DNA of 35,274 nucleotides from Woeseiaceae bacterium. GTDB taxonomy: Bacteria; Pseudomonadota; Gammaproteobacteria; Steroidobacterales; Woeseiaceae. A model generated the notes under the pieces. The model made no database searches. It was not told where the DNA came from and worked only from the letters and a program-made list of their open reading frames with translations. Position 1 is the stretch's first letter. Every line of letters starts with the position of its first letter. Both the position numbers and the translations under genes were made by a program. The DNA lies in the NCBI GenBank assembly GCA_028822065.1, contig JAPKEL010000016.1:1-35274 (forward strand), in the 5' to 3' direction. Shown here in pieces: positions 1 through 9,021 of this stretch.

Positions 1-337
1 CCCTAATGATTGTGTTTTTTTTAGTATCACTTTCCCTCTTATCTTTAGGATTAGTAATATAGGTTTTAATTATTCTGATAGTTTCGTTAATGCTCTCAAG
101 ATTAAAAAATTCTTTTCTATTCTCATTTAAAGGAAGCGGGCTATTACGTTTCAGATCAAGAACTATAATTTCTCTATTATTTTCTTTTTGTTGCTTCTCA
201 GGTATTAAAGACCTATCAACCACAACCTCTTTTTGCCCATCTAGTAATAAGGGTACGATAATCACCATTAATATAACTAATACTACAGCTCCAATTAATC
301 GTTGTTTTAGTGAATAATCTATCATTAAAGAACTCAT
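1..337 (-). CDS. dedD: DedD-like SPOR-family cell-division protein, N-terminal part (truncated by the window edge)
   Basis: The reading frame is open from an ATG at 337 to the left edge, so the C-terminus is missing. The visible 112 residues begin with a short cytoplasmic tail, then the segment LKQRLIGAVVLVILMV that runs into one hydrophobic helix ending in PLLLDG. This is the typical start of DedD proteins. A charged, linker-like region follows. DedD proteins are single-pass inner-membrane proteins whose periplasmic SPOR domain binds denuded septal peptidoglycan; that domain would lie outside the window and is not seen. The gene starts 8 bases after the folC stop, and folC-dedD is a common gammaproteobacterial pair, which supports the call. 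A second in-frame ATG at 325 (MIDYSLKQRL) is an equally plausible start. Confidence 0.8.
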   Translation of the reverse strand, partial: MSSLMIDYSLKQRLIGAVVLVILMVIIVPLLLDGQKEVVVDRSLIPEKQQKENNREIIVLDLKRNSPLPLNENRKEFFNLESINETIRIIKTYITNPKDKRESDTKKNTIIR

Positions 338-345
338 AAAAAATC

Positions 346-1647
346 TTAGGTAACTCGTTCTTCGATCCACCTCAGACATGGTGATACTGTATAAAATGAT
401 CCTGTAATTAGAATCAAGTCTTCTGATTTCGAAGCAATATCAGCTTCTTGCATTGATCTCTCAGGACTCTTACCAATTGTAATACTTTTCTGACTGTACT
501 TCGATATTAATTGTTTTAGCTTATTGCTTTTAAGTGCTCGATTCACATCAAGGTCGATTATGATCCATTGATCTACAATGTTAGTAAGGGTTTTAATAAT
601 TCCCTCTATATCCTTATCTGCTAGAATCGAAATAACTGCGATGCATTTGTTGTAATTAAATCCTTCGATCGTCTTATTTAACTTAATCGCACTATCAATA
701 TTATGCGCCACATCAAATAACCAAGTTTTTCCCAAGTGATCCCTAAAGTCAGTCCTGCCTGATAGTTTGATTGATTTCATTCCTATATTAATAACTTCTT
801 TACTTGGAACTGACAGTCCTGGAAGAGCTTCCATTAAAGTTAAAACTGCCGCAGCATTTTCGACTTGATGAGGGCCTCTCAAAGTCGGTTTTGATAATTT
901 ATCTCTTTTTTCCTTAATTCCATGCCAACTCCATAGGTCATTATCTAGCTCATTAAATTCATAATGATTTTTTTGTGCAACTAAGATAGCTTGCCTTCTC
1001 TTAGCTTCTTTACTGATACTTAAAGGTAAAAAAGTTGATCCAAATACAATTGGCTTTCCTTTCCTCATAACTCCTGCTTTTTCTTTTGCAATCATTTCAA
1101 TTTCTTCACCCAACCACTCCGAATGATCTTTACTAATATTGGTGATGATACATCCATCTGAATCAATAATATTAACTGCATCTAGTCTTCCGCCCAGTCC
1201 AACCTCAAGAATAGCTAGGTCAATTTTAGCTTTGGATATAATCACTAAAGCAGCCAGGGTTCCGAATTCAAAAAATGTTAATTCTTCACCATCACGAACT
1301 TTTTCAATTTCTTCAAACGCGTCAGTTATGCAAACATCACTTACTGGATCGCCATTGATTTTAATTCGTTCATTATATCTATGCATATGCGGAGAAGTAT
1401 AAGAAGCTACTAATAAGCCTTGAGCTAACATCAATGACTCAATCATCGCAACTGTAGAGCCTTTTCCATTGGTGCCCGCTACAGTAATTAAATGCTTCGG
1501 TTTAATAAATGACAAACGATAAAAGACTTTTTTGACGCGACCTAAATTTAAATCAATTCCTATTGGTGAAACTGCTTCTTGCCAAGTCAACCACGCCTCT
1601 AAATTCCCTCTCTGAAGCCCACTTTTCCCGGGAGAGGGTTTAATCAT
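346..1647 (-). CDS. folC: Bifunctional dihydrofolate synthase / folylpolyglutamate synthase
   Basis: Adds glutamate to dihydropteroate and to reduced folates using ATP, completing dihydrofolate and then extending the polyglutamate tail in the cytoplasm. The 433 residues match the usual FolC length. A Mur-ligase-type P-loop GTNGKGS is at about residues 58-64. The substrate-loop motif [11 protein letters not shown] follows near residue 85, and the central signature [12 protein letters not shown] lies near 150. The ligase-type C-terminal domain contains the DVAHN motif. The start overlaps the end of accD by 8 bases, which suggests translational coupling, and dedD follows after 8 bases. accD-folC-dedD is a conserved order in gammaproteobacteria. 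No second FolC-like gene is visible here, so the bifunctional assignment is from family knowledge. Confidence 0.95.
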   Translation of the reverse strand: MIKPSPGKSGLQRGNLEAWLTWQEAVSPIGIDLNLGRVKKVFYRLSFIKPKHLITVAGTNGKGSTVAMIESLMLAQGLLVASYTSPHMHRYNERIKINGDPVSDVCITDAFEEIEKVRDGEELTFFEFGTLAALVIISKAKIDLAILEVGLGGRLDAVNIIDSDGCIITNISKDHSEWLGEEIEMIAKEKAGVMRKGKPIVFGSTFLPLSISKEAKRRQAILVAQKNHYEFNELDNDLWSWHGIKEKRDKLSKPTLRGPHQVENAAAVLTLMEALPGLSVPSKEVINIGMKSIKLSGRTDFRDHLGKTWLFDVAHNIDSAIKLNKTIEGFNYNKCIAVISILADKDIEGIIKTLTNIVDQWIIIDLDVNRALKSNKLKQLISKYSQKSITIGKSPERSMQEADIASKSEDLILITGSFYTVSPCLRWIEERVT

Positions 1648-2512
1648 AAGAATGATTTAATTTTGGTTTTTTTTGTAAATGTAAAATTAAATTTGATAGC
1701 CCTTCACGTATTTCACGGCGATCAATAATCATATCAATCGCACCATGCTCAAGAAGAAATTCACTCCTTTGAAATCCTTCGGGTAACTTTTGACGTACTG
1801 TTTGCTCAATTACTCTTGGCCCAGCAAAACCAATTAAAGCTTTTGGTTCAGCTATATTGATATCACCCAGCATCGCTAAACTGGCTGAGACGCCTCCCGT
1901 AGTTGGGTCAGTTAGCATCGATATATATGGTAGTTTATTTTCATCTAAGATAGTTAGTGCAGCTGAAGTTTTCGCCATTTGGAAGAGAGAGAAAAGACCT
2001 TCTTGCATTCTCGCTCCTCCGCTGCAAGCAAATGAAACTAAGGGTAATTTATGTTCGACACAATAATGAATAGCTCGACAAAAACGCTCTCCAACAACAG
2101 ATCCCATTGATCCACCCATAAATTGAAATTCAAAAGCACAAGCTACAAGTTCAACCTCTAGGACTCTGCCACTCATAACAATAAGCGCCTCATTTTCTCC
2201 AGTTTTTTTTTGGGAAAGTGAGATACGATCAGGATATTTCTTTGTATCTTTAAACCCTAGAGGATCAATAGATTCAATATCATTAACTAATTCGTTGCTT
2301 GACCCTTCATCAAAAAAATAGTCCAATCTATTTCTAGCACTAATACGCATGTGATAATCACACTTTGGACATACTTTCAGATTACGCTCTAATTCAGCAC
2401 GATATAGTTGTGCATCACATTTAGGGCATTTTATCCACACACCTTCTGGAATCGATCGTTTCCTCTTGAAGGTACTTATCCTTGAAGGAATTAATTTTTC
2501 AAACCAACTCAT
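1640..2512 (-). CDS. accD: Acetyl-CoA carboxylase carboxyltransferase, beta subunit
   Basis: Beta subunit of the carboxyltransferase half of acetyl-CoA carboxylase. With AccA it moves the carboxyl group from biotin on AccB to acetyl-CoA, making malonyl-CoA for fatty acid synthesis. The 290 residues open with the AccD zinc ribbon: paired CPKC motifs with cysteines at 29, 32, 48 and 51. The crotonase-like carboxyltransferase fold follows, with [12 protein letters not shown]-type and [16 protein letters not shown] motifs forming the CoA and oxyanion sites (here [11 protein letters not shown]). The family starts MSWFEKL, as here, so the start is secure. accA, accB and accC are not in the window. 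truA lies 44 bases upstream; the trp genes that often separate truA from accD are absent. Confidence 0.97.
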   Translation of the reverse strand: MSWFEKLIPSRISTFKRKRSIPEGVWIKCPKCDAQLYRAELERNLKVCPKCDYHMRISARNRLDYFFDEGSSNELVNDIESIDPLGFKDTKKYPDRISLSQKKTGENEALIVMSGRVLEVELVACAFEFQFMGGSMGSVVGERFCRAIHYCVEHKLPLVSFACSGGARMQEGLFSLFQMAKTSAALTILDENKLPYISMLTDPTTGGVSASLAMLGDINIAEPKALIGFAGPRVIEQTVRQKLPEGFQRSEFLLEHGAIDMIIDRREIREGLSNLILHLQKKPKLNHSYD

Positions 2513-2556
2513 AATAAATCTACTTTAAATGAAAAAAACCATAAAATACATCATAA

Positions 2557-3315
2557 TCAAATGGAACTAATATCAAATTCGTTAGGATATTTAACGGACA
2601 AAAGAGTAAGACCATGAGCCGGAGCAGCAACTCCTGCTAATTTCCTATCCTGACCTTTTAAAACGTCATACATCCATTCAACATCCTTTTCCTGTTTACC
2701 GATCTGCACTAATGCGCCGACTATATTTCTAACCATCCTTTGAAGAAAAGCATTAGCAGTTATCGTAATACTAACAAGCTCGCCTTTTTCTTGAAAATCA
2801 ATATTAAACATTTCTCGAATAGGGCTTGCAGCTTGACAAGATGCCGCTCTAAAACTGGTAAAATCATGCTTACCTATCAAATGCTTAGCACCTGATTGCA
2901 TCAGATCGATATCTAAGCTCTCATAAATCCACCAAAAACGATTTCTTGATAGTGCAGATCGAATTTTTTGATTAAGGATTTCATAACAATAAGTTCTTTC
3001 TAGTGCTGAAAATCTAGCGTGGAATTCTTCACTTACATTTTTTACCCATGTGATATTAATGTCGGGAGGTAGATTGCTATTTACCCCAGCTAACCAATTA
3101 TAGTCATCTCTCTCGGTAACCGTATCAAAGTGGACAATCTGATTTCTTGCGTGCACACCAGCATCAGTTCTACCAGCACAGATAGTATTAACTTGATGAT
3201 TTGCGACTTTAGATAAAGCATTCTCTACAACAGTCTGAATGCCAATACCTATATTTTGTTTTTGCCAACCATTATAAGCAGTCCCATCATACTCAATTCC
3301 CATGACTATTCGCAT
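2557..3315 (-). CDS. truA: tRNA pseudouridine(38-40) synthase
   Basis: Converts uridines 38, 39 and 40 of the anticodon stem-loop of many tRNAs to pseudouridine. The protein is 252 residues, normal for bacterial TruA. It starts with the family-typical segment IEYDGTAYNGWQKQ. The catalytic aspartate lies in CAGRTDAGVHA (about D51). Later motifs include FHARFSALERTYCYEI and the C-terminal FLQRMVRNIVGALVQIG. It sits between fimV (28 bases upstream) and accD (44 bases downstream). fimV-truA adjacency is a classic gammaproteobacterial arrangement. Confidence 0.96.
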   Translation of the reverse strand: MRIVMGIEYDGTAYNGWQKQNIGIGIQTVVENALSKVANHQVNTICAGRTDAGVHARNQIVHFDTVTERDDYNWLAGVNSNLPPDINITWVKNVSEEFHARFSALERTYCYEILNQKIRSALSRNRFWWIYESLDIDLMQSGAKHLIGKHDFTSFRAASCQAASPIREMFNIDFQEKGELVSITITANAFLQRMVRNIVGALVQIGKQEKDVEWMYDVLKGQDRKLAGVAAPAHGLTLLSVKYPNEFDISSI

Positions 3316-3343
3316 ATTTTCACACTAAATTGACTGTGGTTAA

Positions 3344-4648
3344 CTATCTATCTAAAGCATCGAGTAATTTCTTTGCCAGTTGTTTTTGAGATTCATCACC
3401 ATGATTGATAACTTCTTCCAAGATTTCATAAGCTCCCTCTGGATCGCCCATATCGACATAAGCTCTAGCGAGATCTAATTTAGTCGCCACTTCATTCATT
3501 GCGATGGATTTCTCTAAATCCATGACCGTATTTTTTTCTTTCTTAAAACTATTCCATATAATCCAAGTAAAAGAGATTAACAAAAGAATGGACAAAATCA
3601 ACAAAGGCCAAAAATTATTCATAAAATCAATTATTTGATTAAATCTGGGCTTATTTACCGCTTCTTTGTTATTAATTAATCGATTGTCAGTTAATTTATC
3701 GTCATTATATTCATTATTCAGTAAACCATTGCTTATGATTATCTCAGGTAATTCATTTTGAATAATGTCAGTATTCATGCCTACCCCTTGATTATCCAAC
3801 AAGTGATCTTCTATAACTTGATTATTTTCATCCTGATCAATCGAAGTGAAAGTTGAGCTTAAAGCAACTTTCTTATTATTTGATGTTAAATTCTCAACCA
3901 ATGATTGCTCTTCATATAGATCAACATTTTGAATATCAATAGTTGGATTTTTTTCTAATAACACATTAGAAATAGATAGCTCTAGCTCATGACTCTTTTC
4001 TGCATTTTTCTGATAAAGATCAAATTTTGTGATATCAAAAATCGCATCATGTGGGATTGTTTTTATAAATTTTCGATTAGGAATATCTATCAGGCCTTGC
4101 TGAATATCATCAATACCATTTTCAAATTTTCCAATATTTTTCATATAGATAGCAATCATCATTTGATTCATTGTTAAATCATTGCCAGGTCTATTTTTAT
4201 AAGCAATACTCCATAATGTTTCACCTTCTTGGATTTCATAGCCAAATGAAACATCTCGAGGAACCAATTTAATCGGAATTGCATCAAGTTTAGATTGATT
4301 CGATAGATTGCTCTCAATGAGCAAGATGAATGAAGCCCTCCTGATCGGGGCTTTAGATGAAATATTTATCATCGAACCCTTAAAATCAGGTGTTTCTCCT
4401 ATTTTAATTTCGAGAGTATCGATAAATTTCGGTCGATCTGTTCCGAAATTTTCATATCTATCACCAGAAGCTAACCCAAAACTATAATTTTCAATAAAAT
4501 CACTAGAATTGAGTATGACCGCTATTTCGACCTTTAAATTTTCATTTAAGTAAGATTTGATCTGGGCTTGATCTAGACTTAAAGCCCATGATATATGGGC
4601 TGAAAATAGATATATAAAGATCCAAAATCGGGTAAAATTTACAAGCAT
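3344..4648 (-). CDS. fimV: Short FimV-family protein (LysM-like domain, one membrane helix, C-terminal FimV domain)
   Basis: FimV/HubP proteins are polar inner-membrane scaffolds; in Pseudomonas FimV supports type IV pilus assembly and twitching. Visible architecture: an N-terminal hydrophobic signal (about 5-22), a FimV N-terminal domain (about 24-130), and a LysM-like segment YEIQEGETLWSIAYKNRPG (about 137-155) with following helices. An Asn/Asp/Ile-rich low-complexity linker comes next, then one transmembrane helix (about 345-365), and a C-terminal TPR-like FimV domain (about 388-434) with LDLARAYVDMGDPEGAYEILEEV. At 434 residues it is far shorter than Pseudomonas FimV (about 900), mainly because the acidic cytoplasmic repeat region is missing. 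Position between asd and truA fits FimV. Whether this organism makes type IV pili cannot be judged here. Confidence 0.88.
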   Translation of the reverse strand: MLVNFTRFWIFIYLFSAHISWALSLDQAQIKSYLNENLKVEIAVILNSSDFIENYSFGLASGDRYENFGTDRPKFIDTLEIKIGETPDFKGSMINISSKAPIRRASFILLIESNLSNQSKLDAIPIKLVPRDVSFGYEIQEGETLWSIAYKNRPGNDLTMNQMMIAIYMKNIGKFENGIDDIQQGLIDIPNRKFIKTIPHDAIFDITKFDLYQKNAEKSHELELSISNVLLEKNPTIDIQNVDLYEEQSLVENLTSNNKKVALSSTFTSIDQDENNQVIEDHLLDNQGVGMNTDIIQNELPEIIISNGLLNNEYNDDKLTDNRLINNKEAVNKPRFNQIIDFMNNFWPLLILSILLLISFTWIIWNSFKKEKNTVMDLEKSIAMNEVATKLDLARAYVDMGDPEGAYEILEEVINHGDESQKQLAKKLLDALDR

Positions 4649-4684
4649 TAAAAATTTCTTCTATAGAATTAAATAAACTATATC

Positions 4685-5707
4685 TTACAAATACTCTTTC
4701 ACCAATATTTCTGCAATCTGAATCGTATTAAGTGCAGCACCCTTTCGAATATTATCCGCCACAATCCACATATTGATTCCTTGTGGATGACTGATGTCCT
4801 CTCTAATACGACCCACGAATACTGGATCACTTCCTGAACCATCTGATACCGCCGTAGGATATTGTCCAATAGCAGTTCCATCAATCAATTTTATACCAGG
4901 TGCTTTCTTCATCAAATTAACAACTTCATCCTGTGTTATTTTCAATTTAGTCTCTATATGAACCGCCTCAGAATGCCCATAAAATACGGGTATTCTTACA
5001 GCTGTTGGGTTCACCATAATCGTTTCATCATCAAAAATCTTTTGAGTTTCCCAGACCATTTTCATCTCTTCTTTGGTATAGCGATTATCTTGAAAACTAT
5101 CGATTTGTGGAACAGCATTGAAGGCTATTTGTTTATTCTTTCCTTCCAATTTAACAGGCCTTCCATTCAGTAAAGCTGAAGTTTGATGCACTAGGTCCTC
5201 TAAGGCTTTTTTGCCAGCCCCTGAGACCGCTTGATAGGTAGCTACATTAATTCTTGTAATTCCAACTGCATCATGAATTGGTTTTAAAGCGACCAACATT
5301 TGCATGGTGGAGCAATTAGGATTGGCGATTATCCCAGTATTCACGTGATCAGCTATCTTTTCTGGATTAACCTCAGAAATGACTAAAGGTATATCTTCTT
5401 GGTATCTAAATTGCGACGTATTATCAATGACAACACAGCCAGCTTCGGCTGCCTTAACAGCATAAACCTCAGAAACAGCTGCTCCTGCAGAGAATAATCC
5501 TATTTGCACTTTTGAAAAATCAAAGGTAGCCAAATCGTCTACAGCAATAGTGGTATTTCCAAAATTTACCTGCTTACCAAGGGAGCGTTCGCTAGCTAAT
5601 GGATATACATTTTTGGCTGGAACCATACGATCCGCCAGTATATCTAACATCACCTCACCCACTGCACCTGTCGCACCAACTACAGCAATATTAACTTTAT
5701 CGAGCAT
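4685..5707 (-). CDS. asd: Aspartate-semialdehyde dehydrogenase
   Basis: Reduces aspartyl phosphate to aspartate semialdehyde with NADPH, the branch point to lysine/diaminopimelate, threonine and methionine. It has 340 residues. An N-terminal Rossmann motif, VVGATGAVGEVML (about 8-21), binds NADPH. The nucleophilic cysteine is in NPNCSTMQ (about C132). The substrate/base region includes RIPVFYGHSEAVHIE with the catalytic histidine. The NPNCSTMQ form is that of the shorter Asd class found in many bacteria, not the E. coli GGNCTV form. It lies between aroC (45 bases upstream) and fimV (36 bases downstream), matching the asd-fimV-truA order of pseudomonads. The leuB, leuC and leuD genes often upstream of asd are not present. 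Confidence 0.96.
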   Translation of the reverse strand: MLDKVNIAVVGATGAVGEVMLDILADRMVPAKNVYPLASERSLGKQVNFGNTTIAVDDLATFDFSKVQIGLFSAGAAVSEVYAVKAAEAGCVVIDNTSQFRYQEDIPLVISEVNPEKIADHVNTGIIANPNCSTMQMLVALKPIHDAVGITRINVATYQAVSGAGKKALEDLVHQTSALLNGRPVKLEGKNKQIAFNAVPQIDSFQDNRYTKEEMKMVWETQKIFDDETIMVNPTAVRIPVFYGHSEAVHIETKLKITQDEVVNLMKKAPGIKLIDGTAIGQYPTAVSDGSGSDPVFVGRIREDISHPQGINMWIVADNIRKGAALNTIQIAEILVKEYL

Positions 5708-5752
5708 GGTATTATTAATCCTTTAACAAATATAAAATGAATTGAGCCTATA

Positions 5753-6850
5753 TTATATCTTAGAATTGATTACCGGTGTTTGAGAATTAACATCGGCATT
5801 TTGTGCTCGATTACGTAAATAATGATCCATAAGCACTAAAGCCACCATAGCTTCTGCAATGGGTGTTGCTCTCAGACCCACACAAGGGTCATGCCGACCT
5901 TTGGTGATGATTTCTGACTCTTGCCCAGCTTTATTAATTGTTTTTCCAGGAACAGAAATACTCGAAGTAGGCTTCAATGCGATACTAGTTAGAATATCTT
6001 GCCCTGAAGAAATACCACCAAGGGTACCTCCCGCATCATTTTTCAAAAATCCTTCTGGTGTTATAGAGTCACGGTGCTCGCTACCTTTCTGTGAAATTGA
6101 AGCAAAACCTGAGCCCAATTCAACTCCTTTTACTGCATTGATACTCATTAAACCATGAGCTAAATCTGCCTCTAACTTATCAAATACAGGCTCACCTAAT
6201 CCAGGTGGAACATTAGAGGCGAGGATGCTGATTTTTGCGCCAATAGAGTCACCTTCTAATTTTAATTTTTCCATGAAAGCTTCAAGCTCTTCAATTCGGC
6301 TCGCATCAGCACAGAAGAATGGGTTCTCATCGACATATGCCAAATCCATGCAGTCTAAAGTTAGATTTCCGATTTGTGAAAGGTAACCTTTTATCTCTAG
6401 CCCTAACCTCTCAAATAGATATTTACGGGCTATGGCTCCTGCCGCAACGCGCATTGCCGTTTCTCTTGCTGATGATCGGCCACCGCCTCGATAGTCTCGT
6501 ATTCCATATTTTTGTTGATACGTGTAATCAGCATGGCCAGGTCTAAATTTGTCTTTTATATCACCATAATCTTTTGAGCGATGATCTTTATTATTGATCA
6601 ACAAACCGATAGGTGTACCAGTCGTTGTTCCTTCAAATACCCCGGAAAGTATTCTCACCTGATCAGGCTCATTTCGTTGAGTAGTATGCTTAGACTGGCC
6701 TGGACGTCTTTTGTCAAGGTGAATTTGAATATCACTCTCACACAATGACATACCTGGTGGGCAACCATCTATAGTACAGCCCAAAGCAACTCCGTGACTT
6801 TCACCAAAAGTTGTTACAGTAAATAATTTTCCAAAACTGTTACCTGACAT
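5753..6850 (-). CDS. aroC: Chorismate synthase
   Basis: Catalyses the last shikimate-pathway step, 5-enolpyruvylshikimate-3-phosphate to chorismate, with reduced FMN as cofactor. It has 365 residues, a usual length. The first family signature contains GESHG at about 16-20. Next come the [18 protein letters not shown] segment, the second signature in [19 protein letters not shown] (about 122-140), and the C-terminal [17 protein letters not shown]. It follows prmB after 21 bases and precedes asd. prmB-aroC is a conserved gammaproteobacterial pair. FMN for this enzyme would come from the riboflavin genes in the right half of the window. Confidence 0.97.
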   Translation of the reverse strand: MSGNSFGKLFTVTTFGESHGVALGCTIDGCPPGMSLCESDIQIHLDKRRPGQSKHTTQRNEPDQVRILSGVFEGTTTGTPIGLLINNKDHRSKDYGDIKDKFRPGHADYTYQQKYGIRDYRGGGRSSARETAMRVAAGAIARKYLFERLGLEIKGYLSQIGNLTLDCMDLAYVDENPFFCADASRIEELEAFMEKLKLEGDSIGAKISILASNVPPGLGEPVFDKLEADLAHGLMSINAVKGVELGSGFASISQKGSEHRDSITPEGFLKNDAGGTLGGISSGQDILTSIALKPTSSISVPGKTINKAGQESEIITKGRHDPCVGLRATPIAEAMVALVLMDHYLRNRAQNADVNSQTPVINSKI

Positions 6851-6871
6851 ACCTCTATTCTCATTGTTCTT

Positions 6872-7786
6872 TTAAAGCTTATTATGATTATCAAGATCTT
6901 CTTTAGTCAACAAAAAAACTCCATTACCGCCCATTTCAAAGTCTAACCATACAAATGGTAACTTAGGATATTTCTCTTGAAGCGCCCATTGACTGTTGCC
7001 TACCTCAACAATTAATACACCATTCTCTCTTAAATAATCTCCAGCATCTCGTAAAATAATATTCACCGAATCCAAGCCATCATCGCCAGATGCGAGTCCA
7101 ATTATAGGCTCATGATGAAATTCTTGTGGCATAATTGAAATATCATTCTTATCCACATAAGGCGGATTACTGACTATTAAATCATATTGATAAAGATCTT
7201 TTGCATCGCAAAATACGTCAAAAAAATCAGACTTAATAAGCCTAACTCTATTTTCCATTGAATGCTGTTTTACATTAATCGCTGCCACCTCTAGAGCTTC
7301 CGGTGAAAAATCAACAGCATCTATTGATGCATTTGTAAAATACACAGCCATAGCAATGGCAATACATCCACTACCGGTGCCTAGATCCAAAACTCGTTGA
7401 TCTTGATCCATATTAATCCATGGTCTGAATCGATTATGTATTAATTCTGCGATAGGTGACCGTGGAATTAATACACGTTCATCCACAAAAAACTCCAATC
7501 CAGCAAACCAAGCTTGATTCAATATATAGGCAATTGGTAATTTACTATCGATGCGCTTTGCAGCCATAGATTTTATTGCTTTTATGTCATTCTTAGCAAC
7601 AATCCTCTGATAGATAGTCTCTGCTGAATCATGATCTAGTTTCAAATAACCAAAGATCAAATAAGCCGCTTCATCGACAGCGTTATCAGTGCCATGCGAG
7701 AAGGCGATATCAGTCTCATAAAATTGTCGTGCGATGTCTTTAAGTAGCACTTCAACAGTCATTAGAGGGGTTGTAGATTGATTCAT
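6872..7786 (-). CDS. prmB: Ribosomal protein uL3 glutamine N5-methyltransferase
   Basis: Methylates a glutamine side chain in ribosomal protein L3 using S-adenosylmethionine. The 304 residues show an SAM-binding motif LDLGTGSGCIAIA (about 133-145) and the NPPY catalytic motif (about 207-210). Of the two close paralogs PrmB and PrmC, the segment VLIPRSPIAELI (about 105-116) is typical of PrmB, and the linkage to aroC also points to PrmB. It is the first gene of the minus-strand run, with a divergent gap of 134 bases to the copper chaperone genes. The ATG at 7786 has no strong Shine-Dalgarno sequence. Confidence 0.94.
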   Translation of the reverse strand: MNQSTTPLMTVEVLLKDIARQFYETDIAFSHGTDNAVDEAAYLIFGYLKLDHDSAETIYQRIVAKNDIKAIKSMAAKRIDSKLPIAYILNQAWFAGLEFFVDERVLIPRSPIAELIHNRFRPWINMDQDQRVLDLGTGSGCIAIAMAVYFTNASIDAVDFSPEALEVAAINVKQHSMENRVRLIKSDFFDVFCDAKDLYQYDLIVSNPPYVDKNDISIMPQEFHHEPIIGLASGDDGLDSVNIILRDAGDYLRENGVLIVEVGNSQWALQEKYPKLPFVWLDFEMGGNGVFLLTKEDLDNHNKL

Positions 7787-7882
7787 TTAACCACAAGATA
7801 CTTTGAAAAATTGCTTTATACTGTCTTAACAATTCTTATTAGAATAAAAATCAATTTAACATGCACAAATAATTACGTCAGG

Positions 7883-7888
7883 TATAAT
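7883..7888 (+). promoter_or_regulatory. Candidate -10 box of the SCO-PCu(A)C-psd-epmA transcript
   Basis: A perfect TATAAT lies 33 bases upstream of the GTG at 7921, inside the divergent gap between prmB and the SCO gene. No good -35 hexamer stands at the standard distance, so it may depend on an activator. A start point about 7 bases downstream would leave the upstream TTG at 7903 almost without leader, which favours GTG 7921 as the translation start. AT-rich sequence makes chance matches common. Confidence 0.35.
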
Positions 7889-7920
7889 CTTGTTTTTTTA
7901 TATTGTTGAGATTTCATATC

Positions 7921-8547
7921 GTGATTAATGTTTTTCCAAAAAAAATTATCAATACCTTTCTACTCCTTTTATGTGCCACAATCATCACTAATTGCTCAAC
8001 AAAGCATGCAACCAGTATTAATTCCAATAAAAATGAATTTTCAACCGTTCTAGACATCCCCATGCCCTTAGATGATTTTAATCTTACGGCCGATGATGGA
8101 ACTAGCTTTAACTTAGAGACACTCAAAGGCCAGTGGAATCTTTTGTTCTTTGGTTACACGCATTGCCCTGATGTATGTCCATTAACTCTTCATCAACTTG
8201 GTCAAGCTAAAAAAGCGCTCAACGAATCAATGCAAGATTCACTCAACATAATTATGATTAGTGTCGATCCCGATAGAGATAGCACAGAAATACTTCACCA
8301 GTATGTAAATTCATTCAATCAAAAAATAACGGGCGCGACTGGTCCTATCTCTGAAATAGATAAACTAACCAGTCAACTTGGAATTTTCCATATGGCCAAT
8401 AAGGAAGAAGGTCAGAATTATTCGGTCAGTCATTCTGCGGCTGTCGTAATGATAAATCGGAATGCGGAATTTCATGCCGTCTTTAGTGCGCCGCATAGTA
8501 CGGAAAATTTTATCACAGATTTACCCAAAATTATGGCGAAAAACTGA
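7921..8547 (+). CDS. SCO1/SenC/PrrC-family copper chaperone lipoprotein for cytochrome oxidase assembly
   Basis: SCO proteins are thioredoxin-fold, membrane-anchored periplasmic proteins that deliver copper to, or reduce, the CuA site of cytochrome c oxidase. With a GTG start at 7921 the protein has 208 residues. It has a positively charged N-terminus, a hydrophobic stretch, and a lipobox-like ITNC with the lipidated cysteine at about C25. Asn before the Cys is unusual. The copper-binding CPDVC is at C82 and C86 in GYTHCPDVCPLTLHQL, and the third copper ligand is the histidine in SVSHSAAVVMI (about H171). A TTG at 7903 would add six residues but leaves the signal less well placed. The stop overlaps the ATG of the PCu(A)C gene (TGATG), implying coupled translation and joint copper delivery. 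Confidence 0.92.
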   Translation: MINVFPKKIINTFLLLLCATIITNCSTKHATSINSNKNEFSTVLDIPMPLDDFNLTADDGTSFNLETLKGQWNLLFFGYTHCPDVCPLTLHQLGQAKKALNESMQDSLNIIMISVDPDRDSTEILHQYVNSFNQKITGATGPISEIDKLTSQLGIFHMANKEEGQNYSVSHSAAVVMINRNAEFHAVFSAPHSTENFITDLPKIMAKN

Positions 8548-8975
8548 TGCAAAAATTACTGCCCTTGATATTGGCAATATTGTTGACTGGGTGTGATTCC
8601 TTGAAATCAAATGGCATAACTTTCAACGATCTTACTGTTTATGCGCCACGTGCTGGAAGCAGAGTAACGGCTGGATTTACAAATATTATAAATAAATCGG
8701 CTGATGCAGTTACCATCACCTCAATCTCTAGCCCGCAATTCAATAGTGTCGAAATTCATGAAACAGCCATTATCAATGGAGTTGCTAGAATGGTGAAGAT
8801 TGAAGCCTTAACTATACCGGAACATCAGTCCGTAGCCCTTAAACCAGGTGGCAAACATCTTATGCTAATTGATCCAAAAAAATTCATTACTGAAGGCGAA
8901 GAGATAAACTTAATTATCGAGCTATCCAGAAATGAAACTGTGACGCTATCAACGTCAGCTGTGTCACGCTTTTAA
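8547..8975 (+). CDS. PCu(A)C-family periplasmic copper chaperone, predicted lipoprotein
   Basis: PCu(A)C proteins bind Cu(I) in the periplasm and, with SCO, load copper into the CuA and CuB centres of oxidases. The 142 residues begin with a lipoprotein signal ending in LLTGC (lipidated C16). The metal motif is complete: H71, M82 after ten residues, then 21 residues to H104 and M106 in KHLML. This is the defining H-x10-M-x21-H-x-M pattern. The one-base overlap with the SCO gene and the shared predicted membrane anchoring suggest the two chaperones are made and act together. The oxidase genes themselves are not in the window. Confidence 0.93.
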   Translation: MQKLLPLILAILLTGCDSLKSNGITFNDLTVYAPRAGSRVTAGFTNIINKSADAVTITSISSPQFNSVEIHETAIINGVARMVKIEALTIPEHQSVALKPGGKHLMLIDPKKFITEGEEINLIIELSRNETVTLSTSAVSRF

Positions 8976-8976
8976 T

Positions 8977-8996
8977 TATAATATAATATAATATAA
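8977..8996 (+). repeat. Four tandem TATAA units upstream of psd
   Basis: The 46-base gap between the PCu(A)C stop and the psd ATG contains four uninterrupted 5-bp TATAA units. Each junction recreates TATAAT, so the tract could serve as overlapping -10 boxes for psd-epmA. Short tandem tracts can also change length by slippage. It lies about 25 bases before the psd ATG, which itself has only a weak ribosome binding site. It may simply be AT-rich spacer. Confidence 0.6.
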
Positions 8997-9021
8997 AGCA
9001 AACAGACAACTGGTTTTCGTT

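Noticed and set aside
90-317. Plus-strand ORF of 75 codons at the left edge
   Set aside because: It is antisense to the dedD reading frame, whose sequence clearly matches the DedD N-terminus; the plus-strand product is low-complexity Ser/Thr/Ile.
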